Shown: positions 30,615 through 38,374 of the stretch, piece by piece
Layout of the letters: each line of letters starts with the position of its first letter
Numbering within the stretch: position 1 is the stretch's first letter
Origin: Acinetobacter nosocomialis NIPH 2119
Lineage (GTDB): Bacteria > Pseudomonadota > Gammaproteobacteria > Pseudomonadales > Moraxellaceae
Direction of reading: 5' to 3'
DNA length: 64,000 nt
Assembly (NCBI RefSeq): GCF_000368085.1
Contig: NZ_KB849239.1
Span: 254,544-318,543 of the forward strand
Program-made: the position numbers and the translations under genes
Notes under the pieces: generated by a model
What the model saw: only the letters and a program-made list of their open reading frames with translations
Databases searched by the model: none
Told to the model about the DNA's origin: nothing

Positions 30615-31106
30615 TCACTTTCGACAATCATCTTCACCGAGTTCATCTTTAGTATATCCCTCATTTAGTTTTTTTAACCATGTTGACTGCTTGGCATCCA
30701 CCCAAGCATAAACTTTCTGATAATCAACTTGAGACTGAGGGGATAAGTCTTTTTTATAATGCTGAAGAAACTTAGTTGTCCAACAAAGTTTATTTAGTTG
30801 AGCTAAGGAAAGGCTTTCTTCAATTACAAAGTTATTTCCAATTTCTTTTTCAAGCTCGCTTAAAACACCTGCTTTCTTTAAAGTGGTATACAGCAAAGTA
30901 TTTGTAACTTTATTCTTTTCGGATGCTATAGCATTTTTATAGACGGGTTGATCCATAATCAGCATATTTACTGCACCACGGGTTGAATTAATAACATCTT
31001 CTCTATAATTTTTAACTTGTGTATTGGTACATCCGCAACTAGTTAGAACAAACATAGAAATTAAGATTAGTTTTAAGGGGCTAGTAAAGCCCTTTTTCAC
31101 GAACAT
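30615..31106 (-). CDS. Lipoprotein of unknown function, candidate immunity protein
   Basis: A 163-residue protein with a lipoprotein signal: a basic N terminus, a hydrophobic stretch (LKLILISMFVLTSC) and a lipobox at Leu21-Thr-Ser-Cys24. The residue after the cysteine is Gly, which favours the outer membrane, and the mature part would face the periplasm. The mature part is mostly helical and charged, with cysteines near 108 (LCWTTKF) and at the end (DDCRK). No family is recognised. Its start lies 26 bases inside the end of the upstream gene, with AGGAG 9 bases before the ATG. Position after a PAAR gene and an unknown gene makes a periplasmic immunity protein the best guess, by inference. Confidence 0.72.
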   Translation of the reverse strand: MFVKKGFTSPLKLILISMFVLTSCGCTNTQVKNYREDVINSTRGAVNMLIMDQPVYKNAIASEKNKVTNTLLYTTLKKAGVLSELEKEIGNNFVIEESLSLAQLNKLCWTTKFLQHYKKDLSPQSQVDYQKVYAWVDAKQSTWLKKLNEGYTKDELGEDDCRK

Positions 31107-31776
31107 TAACTGGATCTCCTAGATACTCTCTATTTTGTTTCATAATTTGAATCATTTTAGGATTAAAGTCTTGATTAAAAACCTTTTTAAACATTTCACG
31201 ATTAATAAATAGTGGTCCATCATTCATTCTTAACTGTGCCAAATTTGTACTAGCCTTGGCAGCATTTAACTTTGCAAAAGTATCTTTCAAGTCTTCAATT
31301 TTTGAATAAATTTCTTTGCCTTGATCAAACTTACTAAGATTTCTTAGTTCAAGCAATTCATCAACAGCAAACGTACTCAAAAAGCGTACTTTAAAGGCTG
31401 TCTGTTGAAATTCTCCAACAATTCGCGCACCTTCTTTCATTGCATGTTTGAGTACATAATTATGAAACGTTATATACATTCTTGTATGAAATGCAGGGTC
31501 AGCCATATTGCTTTCAGGAAGTTTATTGACATCCCATTCCATACCAAACCGAACTGCCATTAATAATTCAATGGTGTTTTCAACTTCCGCCCAACGCTGA
31601 ATGTTCATCATAAAATTATAAGGTCGAACCATTGTGTAATTGCGAACTTTAATATGATCATTACAAAGCGGTTCAGTGATTTCACAGACTTTTTGTTCGG
31701 TTGGATAAGCATCCCAAGCGGGCGAAGTGTCAGGTATATTACGACTATAAGGGTTTCTTAAATTTTTATCTGACAT
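31081..31776 (-). CDS. Unknown protein downstream of PAAR, candidate type VI effector
   Basis: A 231-residue soluble protein with no signal peptide and no membrane helix. I recognise no domain. The N-terminal third is polar, with two close cysteines (KVCEITEPLCND); the middle is helical and aromatic (YNFMMNIQRWAEVENTIELLM is residues about 49-69); the C-terminal part is charged. The start is ATG 31776, 2 bases after the PAAR stop, with GGA 8 bases upstream; a GTG 12 bases earlier is possible. Lying between a PAAR tip gene and a lipoprotein gene, it fits the cargo slot of a type VI secretion cassette. Toxicity and target are not shown by the sequence. Confidence 0.68.
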   Translation of the reverse strand: MSDKNLRNPYSRNIPDTSPAWDAYPTEQKVCEITEPLCNDHIKVRNYTMVRPYNFMMNIQRWAEVENTIELLMAVRFGMEWDVNKLPESNMADPAFHTRMYITFHNYVLKHAMKEGARIVGEFQQTAFKVRFLSTFAVDELLELRNLSKFDQGKEIYSKIEDLKDTFAKLNAAKASTNLAQLRMNDGPLFINREMFKKVFNQDFNPKMIQIMKQNREYLGDPVNVREKGLY

Positions 31777-31778
31777 TA

Positions 31779-32318
31779 TTAATTCCACTCAGCCATAGGT
31801 TCGGATAAATCAAAAGTTGTTAAATCAATTTCTTTGGCTTCAGTACCCGTTTTAATTAATTTTGTATAACCACTTTTGTCAGTAAATCCTTCAATTTCGG
31901 TTCCGTCAGGACTCTTTAATTTAAAATACTGTTGTGCAAGTGGTTTGCCTGTCTCTTGATCTTTAAGTTGGAACTTAAGTCCGTGTTCGTCAGTTTGAGG
32001 TGCAAAGCTATCTTGTGCTTGATTTGTGCGGGAACTTTGTCCAGAACCACCCCCATTATCCTGAACAACTAAATTCTGTTGCGGAAGTAGTTTACAACCA
32101 CAAGACAGAGAGTCACCAACACGTGCCGCCAGTTTGCCAAAAATATTCATGTACGGATCACCCGATACAATAGTGGCTACTAATTTATGCGTAGGGCAGG
32201 TGGCTTTATCACCTGTGCAAGCTATAGCTTTTCCATCAATGAGAAATAATGAATTTCCACTAATTACTTTGCCGCCGCCCGTAGTCGGGCAACCTATAGT
32301 GATATAGGGTGTAGCCAA
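31779..32318 (-). CDS. PAAR-domain protein with C-terminal TTR-like extension (type VI secretion tip)
   Basis: A 179-residue protein. Residues 1-85 form a PAAR domain (ATPYITIGCPTTGGG, ACTGDKATCPTH, GKLAARVGD), the cone that caps the VgrG spike and carries effectors out of the cell. A Gln/Ser/Asn linker follows, then a transthyretin-like domain at about 115-165 (LKFQLKDQETGKPLAQ, GFTDKSGYTKLI), an extension known to dock effectors. I chose the TTG at 32318, because AAGGA lies about 8 bases upstream and the protein then opens with the usual PAAR sequence; the ATG at 32342 has no such site. It heads a three-gene minus-strand cassette. No vgrG or core T6SS gene is in the window. Confidence 0.85.
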   Translation of the reverse strand: MATPYITIGCPTTGGGKVISGNSLFLIDGKAIACTGDKATCPTHKLVATIVSGDPYMNIFGKLAARVGDSLSCGCKLLPQQNLVVQDNGGGSGQSSRTNQAQDSFAPQTDEHGLKFQLKDQETGKPLAQQYFKLKSPDGTEIEGFTDKSGYTKLIKTGTEAKEIDLTTFDLSEPMAEWN

Positions 32319-32483
32319 ATTATTATTCCTTGTTATTCTCATGAATTGGGCGAATAATAACAAAGAAAAATATACAGATCTGTCTATTTTCTAGGGAAAA
32401 GCCTAAGGTTTCTAAAATTTCTCACCTTTATAAACCCCACTTAACAATAACCAACTCATTATTTATTCTTACTTTTTAATGAT

Positions 32484-32796
32484 CTAAATTAAAGCAAATG
32501 TCATTTTGTGTGCTTGACTGCGAAAGGGTTGGGCACTATTCTTTGCCTGCTGGCCACATTGCCAGCCGGCTTTGACAGGCTGAATATTATCTCCCGCATC
32601 AGAGTTATTCCTTCTGAGGAATAGTCTTGTGTGGTGTGCCACTCGTCTCTTTCCCGTAGCGGTAGGACGGGAGAGGGACACCTACGGGTGTGCTAGTTTG
32701 AGATAATACTAGTCTGTCAACCTTCTTCCGTTCTGCCACCATAATTCTATAAATGTCTGGCAGAACTCCAAATAAAAAGGAGTTGGCTTTGCACAT
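32484..32796 (-). pseudogene. Remnant of a P4-type ash/icd-like leader gene region
   Basis: Two overlapping short frames on the minus strand (32605-32796 and 32484-32681) carry pieces reminiscent of the Ash/Icd-like proteins of P4-type satellites: LFGVLPDIYRIMVAERKK, VGVPLPSYRYGKETSG, GDNIQPVKAGWQCGQQ and finally SQAHKMTFALI followed by a stop. In family members, as I recall them, the last motif continues for dozens of residues (MTFVFALA...). Here the protein is split between frames and truncated. The DNA also holds several small hairpins (ACACC-TACG-GGTGT near 32680-32693, GCTGGC/GCCAGC near 32551-32568). It lies upstream of the PAAR cassette on the same strand. The match is from memory, not a search. 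Confidence 0.5.
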
Positions 32797-32940
32797 CCAT
32801 TATTTCTTGGCAGCCGTTGCCAAAAGCTATAACGACACCACTTAAAAATTTAAAGCAGCTTGATGACCTATAGGGTTTTCAGGCTTTAAGTCATTACGGC
32901 TCAAAAAACTTGCATCAACAATAAAACTTGAGATGTGCCA

Positions 32941-32977
32941 AGCACAGTCTTTATAGGCTTTGCTGTGCCTTTTTTTC
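32941..32977 (+). terminator. Possible terminator upstream of the TetR gene
   Basis: The 6-base stem GCACAG/CTGTGC has a 15-base loop and is followed by seven T. It would stop plus-strand transcripts entering from the remnant. The short stem makes it uncertain. Confidence 0.4.
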
Positions 32978-33049
32978 TCCCAGAAAGGGCACAGGCTTTT
33001 TTTATCTCATTTATATACAACAAAAATTTATTTTTATAACGGTAAAACT

Positions 33050-33604
33050 ATGCCAAATTTTATTCTCCCAACACGTGCTTTAGAAGTTGTAAAAAAAGGA
33101 ATAAATCTGTTCCATCACGGTGGGTTTCACATGGTCGGTGTCGACAAAATTGTGAAAGAAACCCAAGTGAATAAAATGACGTTTTATAATTATTTTCACT
33201 CTAAAGAACGCTTTATCGAAATCTGTTTAATCGTACAAAAAGAACGCCTCCAAGACCAAGTGGTTGCACTGGTCGAGTATGACCATGACACAAGCACAAT
33301 CGATAAACTCAAGAAGTTGTATGTTCTACATACCGACCTAGAAGGCCCGTACTATTTATTATTTAAGGCTATTTTTGAAACTAAAAATAGTTATCCAAAA
33401 GCTTATAAAACCGCGGTGAGATACAGAACATGGCTGACCAATGAAGTTTATAGCCAGCTTAGATTACTTAAAACCGATGCTTCTTTTACCGATGCCAAAC
33501 TCTTTTTATATATGATTGAGGGCGCCATTATTCAGCTTTTAAGTTCAGATAAGACAACTCAAAAAGAGAAGATGCTTGAGTATTTTCTACGAGGACTGAT
33601 TTAA
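33050..33604 (+). CDS. TetR-family transcriptional regulator
   Basis: A 184-residue regulator. The N-terminal DNA-binding domain (residues about 5-55) has the TetR helix-turn-helix pattern: FHHGGFHMVGVDKIVKETQV and NKMTFYNYFHSKERFIEICL. The C-terminal ligand-binding part is typical in size but gives no hint of the ligand. I started at ATG 33050; the longer frame from 32960 would translate the T-rich terminator. No divergent or downstream target gene is evident: the next gene is convergent. The gene borders the accessory block and may belong to it. Confidence 0.85.
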   Translation: MPNFILPTRALEVVKKGINLFHHGGFHMVGVDKIVKETQVNKMTFYNYFHSKERFIEICLIVQKERLQDQVVALVEYDHDTSTIDKLKKLYVLHTDLEGPYYLLFKAIFETKNSYPKAYKTAVRYRTWLTNEVYSQLRLLKTDASFTDAKLFLYMIEGAIIQLLSSDKTTQKEKMLEYFLRGLI

Positions 33605-33658
33605 CACTAAATTTTATTTAAATTAAGACGAAATAAATCGAAAAGTTGGTACAGATTG

Positions 33659-33702
33659 GATGTCTATCTATGAAGCTTTACCTAACATCATAGATAGACA
33701 TC
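33659..33702. terminator. Long perfect inverted repeat between convergent genes, probable terminator
   Basis: The 14-base arms GATGTCTATCTATG and CATAGATAGACATC pair perfectly around a 16-base loop, followed by TTTTATT on the plus strand. It lies between the TetR gene and the convergent ammonia-lyase gene. The stem is low in G+C and the T run is short, so another role is possible. Confidence 0.5.
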
Positions 33703-33710
33703 GACTTTTA

Positions 33711-34679
33711 TTAAGCAGATAAAAACTCTACATATTTAGAAATATCAACGTTGCCACCACTAATAATGATGCCTATACGTTTGCCTTTTAACTCATGCTT
33801 TAAATTACGCGCAGCAGCAAAACCAAGACATCCTGTTGGTTCAACGACCATTTTCATTCTTTCAGCAAAAAACTTCATACAGCTAATAAGGTCCTCGTCT
33901 GTGACTGTCAAAATATCATCAACTTTTTGCTGAATTATAGGGAATGTTAATTTGCCTAAATATTGCGTTTGAGCACCATCGGCAATAGTTTGCGGTGTAT
34001 CAATATGAACAATTTCTCCTTTTCTAAAAGACATTTGTCCATCATTTCCTAGAGCAGGCTCAACGCCATATATTTTACAGTTTGGAGAAAGCTGGCGAGC
34101 AGACAGGGCAGAACCAGCCAATAAACCGCCACCACCTAAACATACAAACAGGTAATCTAATTCGCCGACTTCTTCAAATAACTCTTTTGCAGCAGTTCCT
34201 TGACCCGCAATCACATGCGGATGGTCATAAGATGGAATGAGTGTCAGGCCATTTTTTTCGGCAATCTCTTTACCAATTTTTTCCCGATCTTCGGTATAAC
34301 GGTCAAATTCAACAATATTGCCGCCGTACTCTCGGGTCGCTGCCATTTTTGCAGCAGGTGCATCTTTAGGCATGATGATTGTTGCTGGAATACCAAGAAT
34401 TTTTGATGCGAGCGCAATTGCTTGTGCATGATTTCCCGAAGAGAAAGCGACCACGCCAGCTTTTTTCTGAGCTTCATTAAATTGCAAAAGCGCATTTATT
34501 GCACCACGAAATTTGAAAGCACCAACTCGCTGAAAATTCTCACATTTAAAGAATACTTCTGCTTCAAATTCATTATTAATAGTACGTGAAGTTAAAACAG
34601 GAGTCTTATTTGCAAAACCTTTTATACGTTCAGCAGCGGCTGCGACATCTTCATAAGTGGGAAGGGTTAAATTTTTCAT
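33711..34679 (-). CDS. PLP-dependent threo-3-hydroxyaspartate ammonia-lyase/serine-threonine dehydratase-like enzyme
   Basis: A 322-residue fold-type II PLP enzyme. Lys56 in GAFKFRGA binds the cofactor, and the phosphate loop is CLGGGGLLAG (about 184-193). Further family blocks are FSSGNHAQAIALASK and VEPTGCLGFAA. It lacks the C-terminal ACT domain of biosynthetic threonine dehydratase IlvA. The length and sequence fit the group of serine racemase and threo-3-hydroxy-L-aspartate ammonia-lyase, which releases ammonia from hydroxyaspartate. The exact substrate is inferred. It is divergent from a YheO/DauR-type regulator with palindromic sites between them, which suggests substrate-induced control. 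Confidence 0.82.
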   Translation of the reverse strand: MKNLTLPTYEDVAAAAERIKGFANKTPVLTSRTINNEFEAEVFFKCENFQRVGAFKFRGAINALLQFNEAQKKAGVVAFSSGNHAQAIALASKILGIPATIIMPKDAPAAKMAATREYGGNIVEFDRYTEDREKIGKEIAEKNGLTLIPSYDHPHVIAGQGTAAKELFEEVGELDYLFVCLGGGGLLAGSALSARQLSPNCKIYGVEPALGNDGQMSFRKGEIVHIDTPQTIADGAQTQYLGKLTFPIIQQKVDDILTVTDEDLISCMKFFAERMKMVVEPTGCLGFAAARNLKHELKGKRIGIIISGGNVDISKYVEFLSA

Positions 34680-34776
34680 AATTAAACCTAATTCTATTCA
34701 TGTTTTCGGATGCAAGATTTGGTATTGCTCAAGGAATACACAAGATAGTAGTCTTGTTTAGATAAAATATATATGT

Positions 34777-34793
34777 TTAGATAAAATGTCTAA
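34777..34793. promoter_or_regulatory. Candidate operator, copy 1
   Basis: A 17-base palindrome TTAGATAAAATGTCTAA (arms TTAGA/TCTAA) lies in the gap between the ammonia-lyase gene and its divergent regulator. A half copy lies just before it (34757-34768). It probably binds the regulator encoded at 34934. Confidence 0.55.
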
Positions 34794-34853
34794 TTTTATT
34801 TTCTAACGTGATAACAATGAGATATAAGATTTTGATTTACATTAAGTTTAAAA

Positions 34854-34870
34854 TTAGATAAAAAGTCTAA
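34854..34870. promoter_or_regulatory. Candidate operator, copy 2
   Basis: TTAGATAAAAAGTCTAA differs from copy 1 at one base and is centred 77 bases away, about seven helical turns. This spacing would allow looping between the two sites. Confidence 0.55.
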
Positions 34871-34933
34871 ATTACTATTACATGCTTCATTCTAAAGTTT
34901 GAAATAGTAAGTAAGTCATTTGGAGGAAATACC

Positions 34934-35557
34934 TTGGGAAATCGTGATAAACATTTGCTCACTCAACTAGATACCATCGCGAAGGGGTTAAGTGAAACGC
35001 TATTTCCTTTTTGTGAGGTCGTTGTCCATGACTTAACAAATCCTGAGCATGCCATACTCTCTATACATAACAATTTATCTGGTCGAAAAATTGGAGATCC
35101 GGCAACCGAGTTAGGGCTGGCTAGAATCATGTCTCCAGAGTTTCCAAACCTCATTTCAAACTATGCAAACCAGTTTGCTGATGGTCGGCCCGCCAAAAGT
35201 ACGTCTATTGGAATTAAAGATGAAGAAGGCCAGTATGTAGCCGCTTTATGTATGAATATTGATTTAACCCTATTTAGGGGGATGCAAAGCGCTTTAGAAC
35301 AGTTTACTAAAATTGAAACTGACAACATTATTGAAAATTTAGAACCGAATGGTACAGAGGCAATTCGAAGATATATTGACCAATTTGCCTCAAAGCATGC
35401 TACGACACCGCGTATGTTAAAACTCAATGAGCGTAAACAATTAGTACATGAGTTAAAAAATAACGGTTTGTTAGATATTAAAAAGGCTGTCGAGACAGTG
35501 GCACAACATTTAGGTATATCAAGAGCGAGTGCCTATTTGTATGTAAAAGAAACTTAA
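34934..35557 (+). CDS. YheO/DauR-type helix-turn-helix regulator with PAS-like domain
   Basis: A 207-residue regulator. The N-terminal YheO-like PAS domain spans about 5-120 (FCEVVVHDLTNPEHAILSIH, then STSIGIKDEEGQYVAALCMN). A C-terminal helix-turn-helix (about 165-205) ends in VAQHLGISRASAYLYVKE. DauR and relatives control amino acid breakdown genes, usually next to or divergent from them, as here. The start codon is TTG (34934), with GGAGG 8 bases upstream. Two palindromic operators lie before it. Confidence 0.85.
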   Translation: MGNRDKHLLTQLDTIAKGLSETLFPFCEVVVHDLTNPEHAILSIHNNLSGRKIGDPATELGLARIMSPEFPNLISNYANQFADGRPAKSTSIGIKDEEGQYVAALCMNIDLTLFRGMQSALEQFTKIETDNIIENLEPNGTEAIRRYIDQFASKHATTPRMLKLNERKQLVHELKNNGLLDIKKAVETVAQHLGISRASAYLYVKET

Positions 35558-35668
35558 TAGATTTATCTTATCTATCAAAAAACAACTTGTTTATTCAACA
35601 TAGCTCATTTAAATAAATGGATAGGGACACAACAAGTATCTCTATAGCTTAATCAAGGAGGTCGTTAT

Positions 35669-35905
35669 TTGAAGTTATTTATTATTATATTTATAGCCAT
35701 TTTTTCGAGTATTGGACTGATCTGTTTAATCGCGCTACTCAGAAATTTAAAAAGTTATTCACCATCGAGTGATCATGATTATTCATCTTCAACACATCAT
35801 TTACACGATAATAGTTCTAGTCATCATCATAGCTCTAATTATTCAAATGATTGTTCATCGTCTTCAGACTCAGGGAGTTGCGATGGGGGCGGAGGAAGCG
35901 ATTAA
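35669..35905 (+). CDS. Small membrane protein with His/Ser/Cys-rich tail, unknown function
   Basis: A 78-residue protein. Residues 1-27 are one hydrophobic helix (KLFIIIFIAIFSSIGLICLI), and the rest is a soluble tail packed with Ser, His, Asp, Gly and two Cys (SSSHHHSSNYSND, then CSSSSDSGSCDGGGGSD). The start is TTG at 35669, backed by a full AAGGAGGT ribosome-binding site 6 bases upstream, stronger than that of most genes here. The tail could bind metal, but this is a guess from composition. A terminator follows at once, and no operon partner is visible. Confidence 0.72.
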   Translation: MKLFIIIFIAIFSSIGLICLIALLRNLKSYSPSSDHDYSSSTHHLHDNSSSHHHSSNYSNDCSSSSDSGSCDGGGGSD

Positions 35906-35934
35906 AAAAGCCCTTTCATATAAAAGGGCTTTTA
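35904..35934. terminator. Bidirectional terminator between the small membrane protein and pirin genes
   Basis: The stem AAAAAGCCCTTT/AAAGGGCTTTT has an ATATA-type loop and lies between convergent genes. Confidence 0.8.
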
Positions 35935-35939
35935 GCTAT

Positions 35940-36626
35940 TTAAGGTAAATCAAACCAAATGAATTGGCTGTCTTCAAGTGCATGAATCACGGCATTATCT
36001 TCAAACACTAAAGCATCACCCGCTTTAACTTCTTGATCACCAATACGAATTACACCTGAAATGACATGAACGTAATTTACGCGTTTTGATGTTTCAACAG
36101 GAAGTTCATTTCCTTTTTCCAATACAGCAGATTTGACCTCTGCGTTTTGGCGGATGTGCATTGGGGCATTTGCATCGGGACCTGCAATTAAATGCCATTT
36201 ATTTGGATCTTTACGTGGGTCCAAACTAATTTGTTGGTAATTTGGCTCGGCTTCTTTTACGTCTGGAATAATCCATATTTGTAAGAGATGTACGGGTGTA
36301 TCAGTGTTATTAATTTCACTATGAGCCACGCCTGTACCAGCGCTCATAAGTTGCCATTCACCTGCCTTAATTTGGCCTTCATTTCCCATCGTGTCACGGT
36401 GTGAAATTGCACCATCGAGCACACATGTTAAAATTTCCATGTTGTCATGAGAGTGAGTGCCGAAACCGTTATGGGCATCAATTTGGTCGTCATTAATCAC
36501 GCGTAATGCACTTACACCCATATATTTAGGGTTATACCAGTTACCAAATGAAAAGCTATGGTAAGACTCTAACCAACCTGCTTTAACATGACCACGATCT
36601 TCACTACGATGCAAATAAGCATTCAT
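35940..36626 (-). CDS. Pirin family protein (YhhW-like bicupin)
   Basis: A 228-residue bicupin. The metal ligands His58, His60, His102 and Glu104 match His57/His59/His101/Glu103 of E. coli YhhW, which shows quercetin 2,3-dioxygenase activity in vitro. The opening motif RGHVKAGWLESYHSFSFGNWY is typical of pirins (residues 11-31). The natural substrate is not known. GAGGAG 9 bases before the ATG supports the start. It is a single gene between two terminators. Confidence 0.9.
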   Translation of the reverse strand: MNAYLHRSEDRGHVKAGWLESYHSFSFGNWYNPKYMGVSALRVINDDQIDAHNGFGTHSHDNMEILTCVLDGAISHRDTMGNEGQIKAGEWQLMSAGTGVAHSEINNTDTPVHLLQIWIIPDVKEAEPNYQQISLDPRKDPNKWHLIAGPDANAPMHIRQNAEVKSAVLEKGNELPVETSKRVNYVHVISGVIRIGDQEVKAGDALVFEDNAVIHALEDSQFIWFDLP

Positions 36627-36775
36627 GACTCGATCTCCTCAAATTATTATTGATCTCTTGAGGACTATGTTAAACCTGTAGAAACAAGCTAAAAATAGAG
36701 TAGATGCAACATATTGTTGCGTTTTTAATATGATCAAGACATCTAGAAATTTTCGTTTTAAATTTTAGATATAAA

Positions 36776-36802
36776 AAAAGCCTGCATAAGGCAGGCTTTT
36801 TC
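36776..36802. terminator. Terminator after the L,D-transpeptidase gene
   Basis: The stem AAAAGCCTGC/GCAGGCTTTT encloses ATAAG, with A and T runs on both sides. Confidence 0.8.
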
Positions 36803-36812
36803 TTTTAAAAGA

Positions 36813-38069
36813 TTATTCTAAGAATTTAACAGTGACACCTGAACGTACTTTATTACCTAAATCGTTAGCATCCCAGTTTGTTAAACGGATACAACCGTGT
36901 GATGCAGTTTTAGAAATTAAAGACGGGTTTGGTGTACCGTGAATACCGAATGATTTTTTACTTAAACCAATCCAGATGTTACCTACAGGAGCGTTAGGAC
37001 CTGGTGGTAAAGAAAGTGGTTTTAAGTTTTTACCTTGTACGAAGTTCGAAGGTGAATAGCTATACCAAGGGTTACGCGCAACACCAACTACCTTATAAGT
37101 ACCGGTCGGAGATGGCGTATCAGTACTGCCAATTGTTGCAGGAAATGAGGCAATCATTTGATTGCGGCTATTAAACAGATACAACTGTTTAGCACCTTTA
37201 TGCGCAATAATTAAATGAATGTCTTCTGGTAAGTCATTGCGTACGTTAGGAACAATAATTTTCTCACCAACTTTTTTGAAGGTTGCTTTTGGGTTTAGTT
37301 TCTTTAAGAAACCTTCATCAATATGGAACTTCTCGCCCAACATTTCACTCACGCGAGTGTAATACAAACCTTTCATTTTGGCTTGTAATGCATAGTCAGA
37401 AGGAATTGACTCAGCATACGGACCTTTGAGGTCTGCATCAGTAATGGTGTATTCAATAAATGCTGGTTTTGTTTGTTTTGCAACAAGTGCATCCCAAGTT
37501 TCTTTAGTAAGTTCACCAGTAGGTGATAAACCATTCATTTGCTGGAAAGATGCAATTGCTTTAAGCGTGTTTTTACCGCTCATGCCATCAATTGCACCCG
37601 GTGAAGCATGCGCATTGTTTAGCATGACATGGGCACGTGCATAAACTGGTAATTGACCTTTACCAATATTTTCGTACCACTCAGCATTGTTTAAGCCATC
37701 TAATGTCCATGAAACGGCTGGAGCAGAAGTAGCAGTCTTAGATGCTGTTGTTGTTTTAGCTGGCGCTGTTGGTTCTGAAGCAGCAATACCTGAATCGGCA
37801 TTTGGATCTTCAGCTTTTTGTAAATTTTGTAATGTTGTAGACGCTCGATTTAAGTCATTTTGTTCTTGAGCTGTAATCTGTGTCTGGGCTTGAGCTTGAG
37901 TTTGGGCTTTAACAGTTGAAGCAGCATCTACAGCAAGCGGATCAATCGGATCTTCTACAGGAGCAGATACTTTTTTAGGAGTGACTGGTTGCTCAGTTGT
38001 TGACGCAGCCAAAGCAACATTAGCAATAATACAACTTAAACTCATAGCGAGTAATGAGCGAACAAACAT
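36813..38069 (-). CDS. YkuD-family L,D-transpeptidase with peptidoglycan-binding domain
   Basis: A 418-residue periplasmic enzyme. A signal peptide (cleavage near VALAAS) is followed by an Ala/Thr/Gln-rich low-complexity linker (about 25-120), a PG_binding_1-like domain (about 140-200, IDGMSGKNTLKAIASFQQ), a middle domain, and a YkuD catalytic domain (about 285-418). The catalytic cysteine is in the signature ASHGCIRLTN, with the upstream His in FGIHGTPNP. Such enzymes make 3-3 cross-links or attach lipoprotein or D-amino acids to peptidoglycan. It may be the enzyme named LdtJ in A. baumannii, but I cannot confirm this. AAGG 9 bases upstream supports ATG 38069 over TTG 38078. Confidence 0.88.
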   Translation of the reverse strand: MFVRSLLAMSLSCIIANVALAASTTEQPVTPKKVSAPVEDPIDPLAVDAASTVKAQTQAQAQTQITAQEQNDLNRASTTLQNLQKAEDPNADSGIAASEPTAPAKTTTASKTATSAPAVSWTLDGLNNAEWYENIGKGQLPVYARAHVMLNNAHASPGAIDGMSGKNTLKAIASFQQMNGLSPTGELTKETWDALVAKQTKPAFIEYTITDADLKGPYAESIPSDYALQAKMKGLYYTRVSEMLGEKFHIDEGFLKKLNPKATFKKVGEKIIVPNVRNDLPEDIHLIIAHKGAKQLYLFNSRNQMIASFPATIGSTDTPSPTGTYKVVGVARNPWYSYSPSNFVQGKNLKPLSLPPGPNAPVGNIWIGLSKKSFGIHGTPNPSLISKTASHGCIRLTNWDANDLGNKVRSGVTVKFLE

Positions 38070-38374
38070 GTAATTCAACCTTAAGAATTTTCATATAAGC
38101 AATAGGGTAAGGAGACTGATCCTAAAGTTTATAAAATCACCGATAACGCAATGTATGCGTATTTAAGTATTGGTGAATTTAATCATTAAAGGAAGATCAA
38201 TAAACCCGATGTAACATATTGCAAGTATTGCAGAAAACCGAGCTTCTTGCAGTAGACTTTTGTGTAAATATGCATTTTTTAGTAGATTGACAAGTTTTTT
38301 GTATGAAATTGAAATTATAAAAACATTCACCTTTTTGATATGATGCTGCCACATGAAAAAGATAGAGATCGGCA

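Larger units (their letters stand above)
32319..33049. other. Intergenic block upstream of the PAAR cassette and the TetR gene
   Basis: About 730 bases between two divergent genes with no intact gene. The central part is the ash/icd-like remnant. The ends are AT-rich and presumably hold the promoters of both neighbours; I could not assign convincing boxes. The middle section (32510-32700) is visibly richer in G+C than the surroundings. Confidence 0.55.

Noticed and set aside
32960..33049. Thirty-residue N-terminal extension of the TetR regulator
   Set aside because: It would translate the T-rich hairpin region and does not match the family start; the ATG at 33050 gives a normal TetR length.
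30176..33710. Attachment-site duplication of the tRNA-Val 3' end
   Set aside because: I looked for a repeat of the tRNA 3' end up to the next core gene and saw none.
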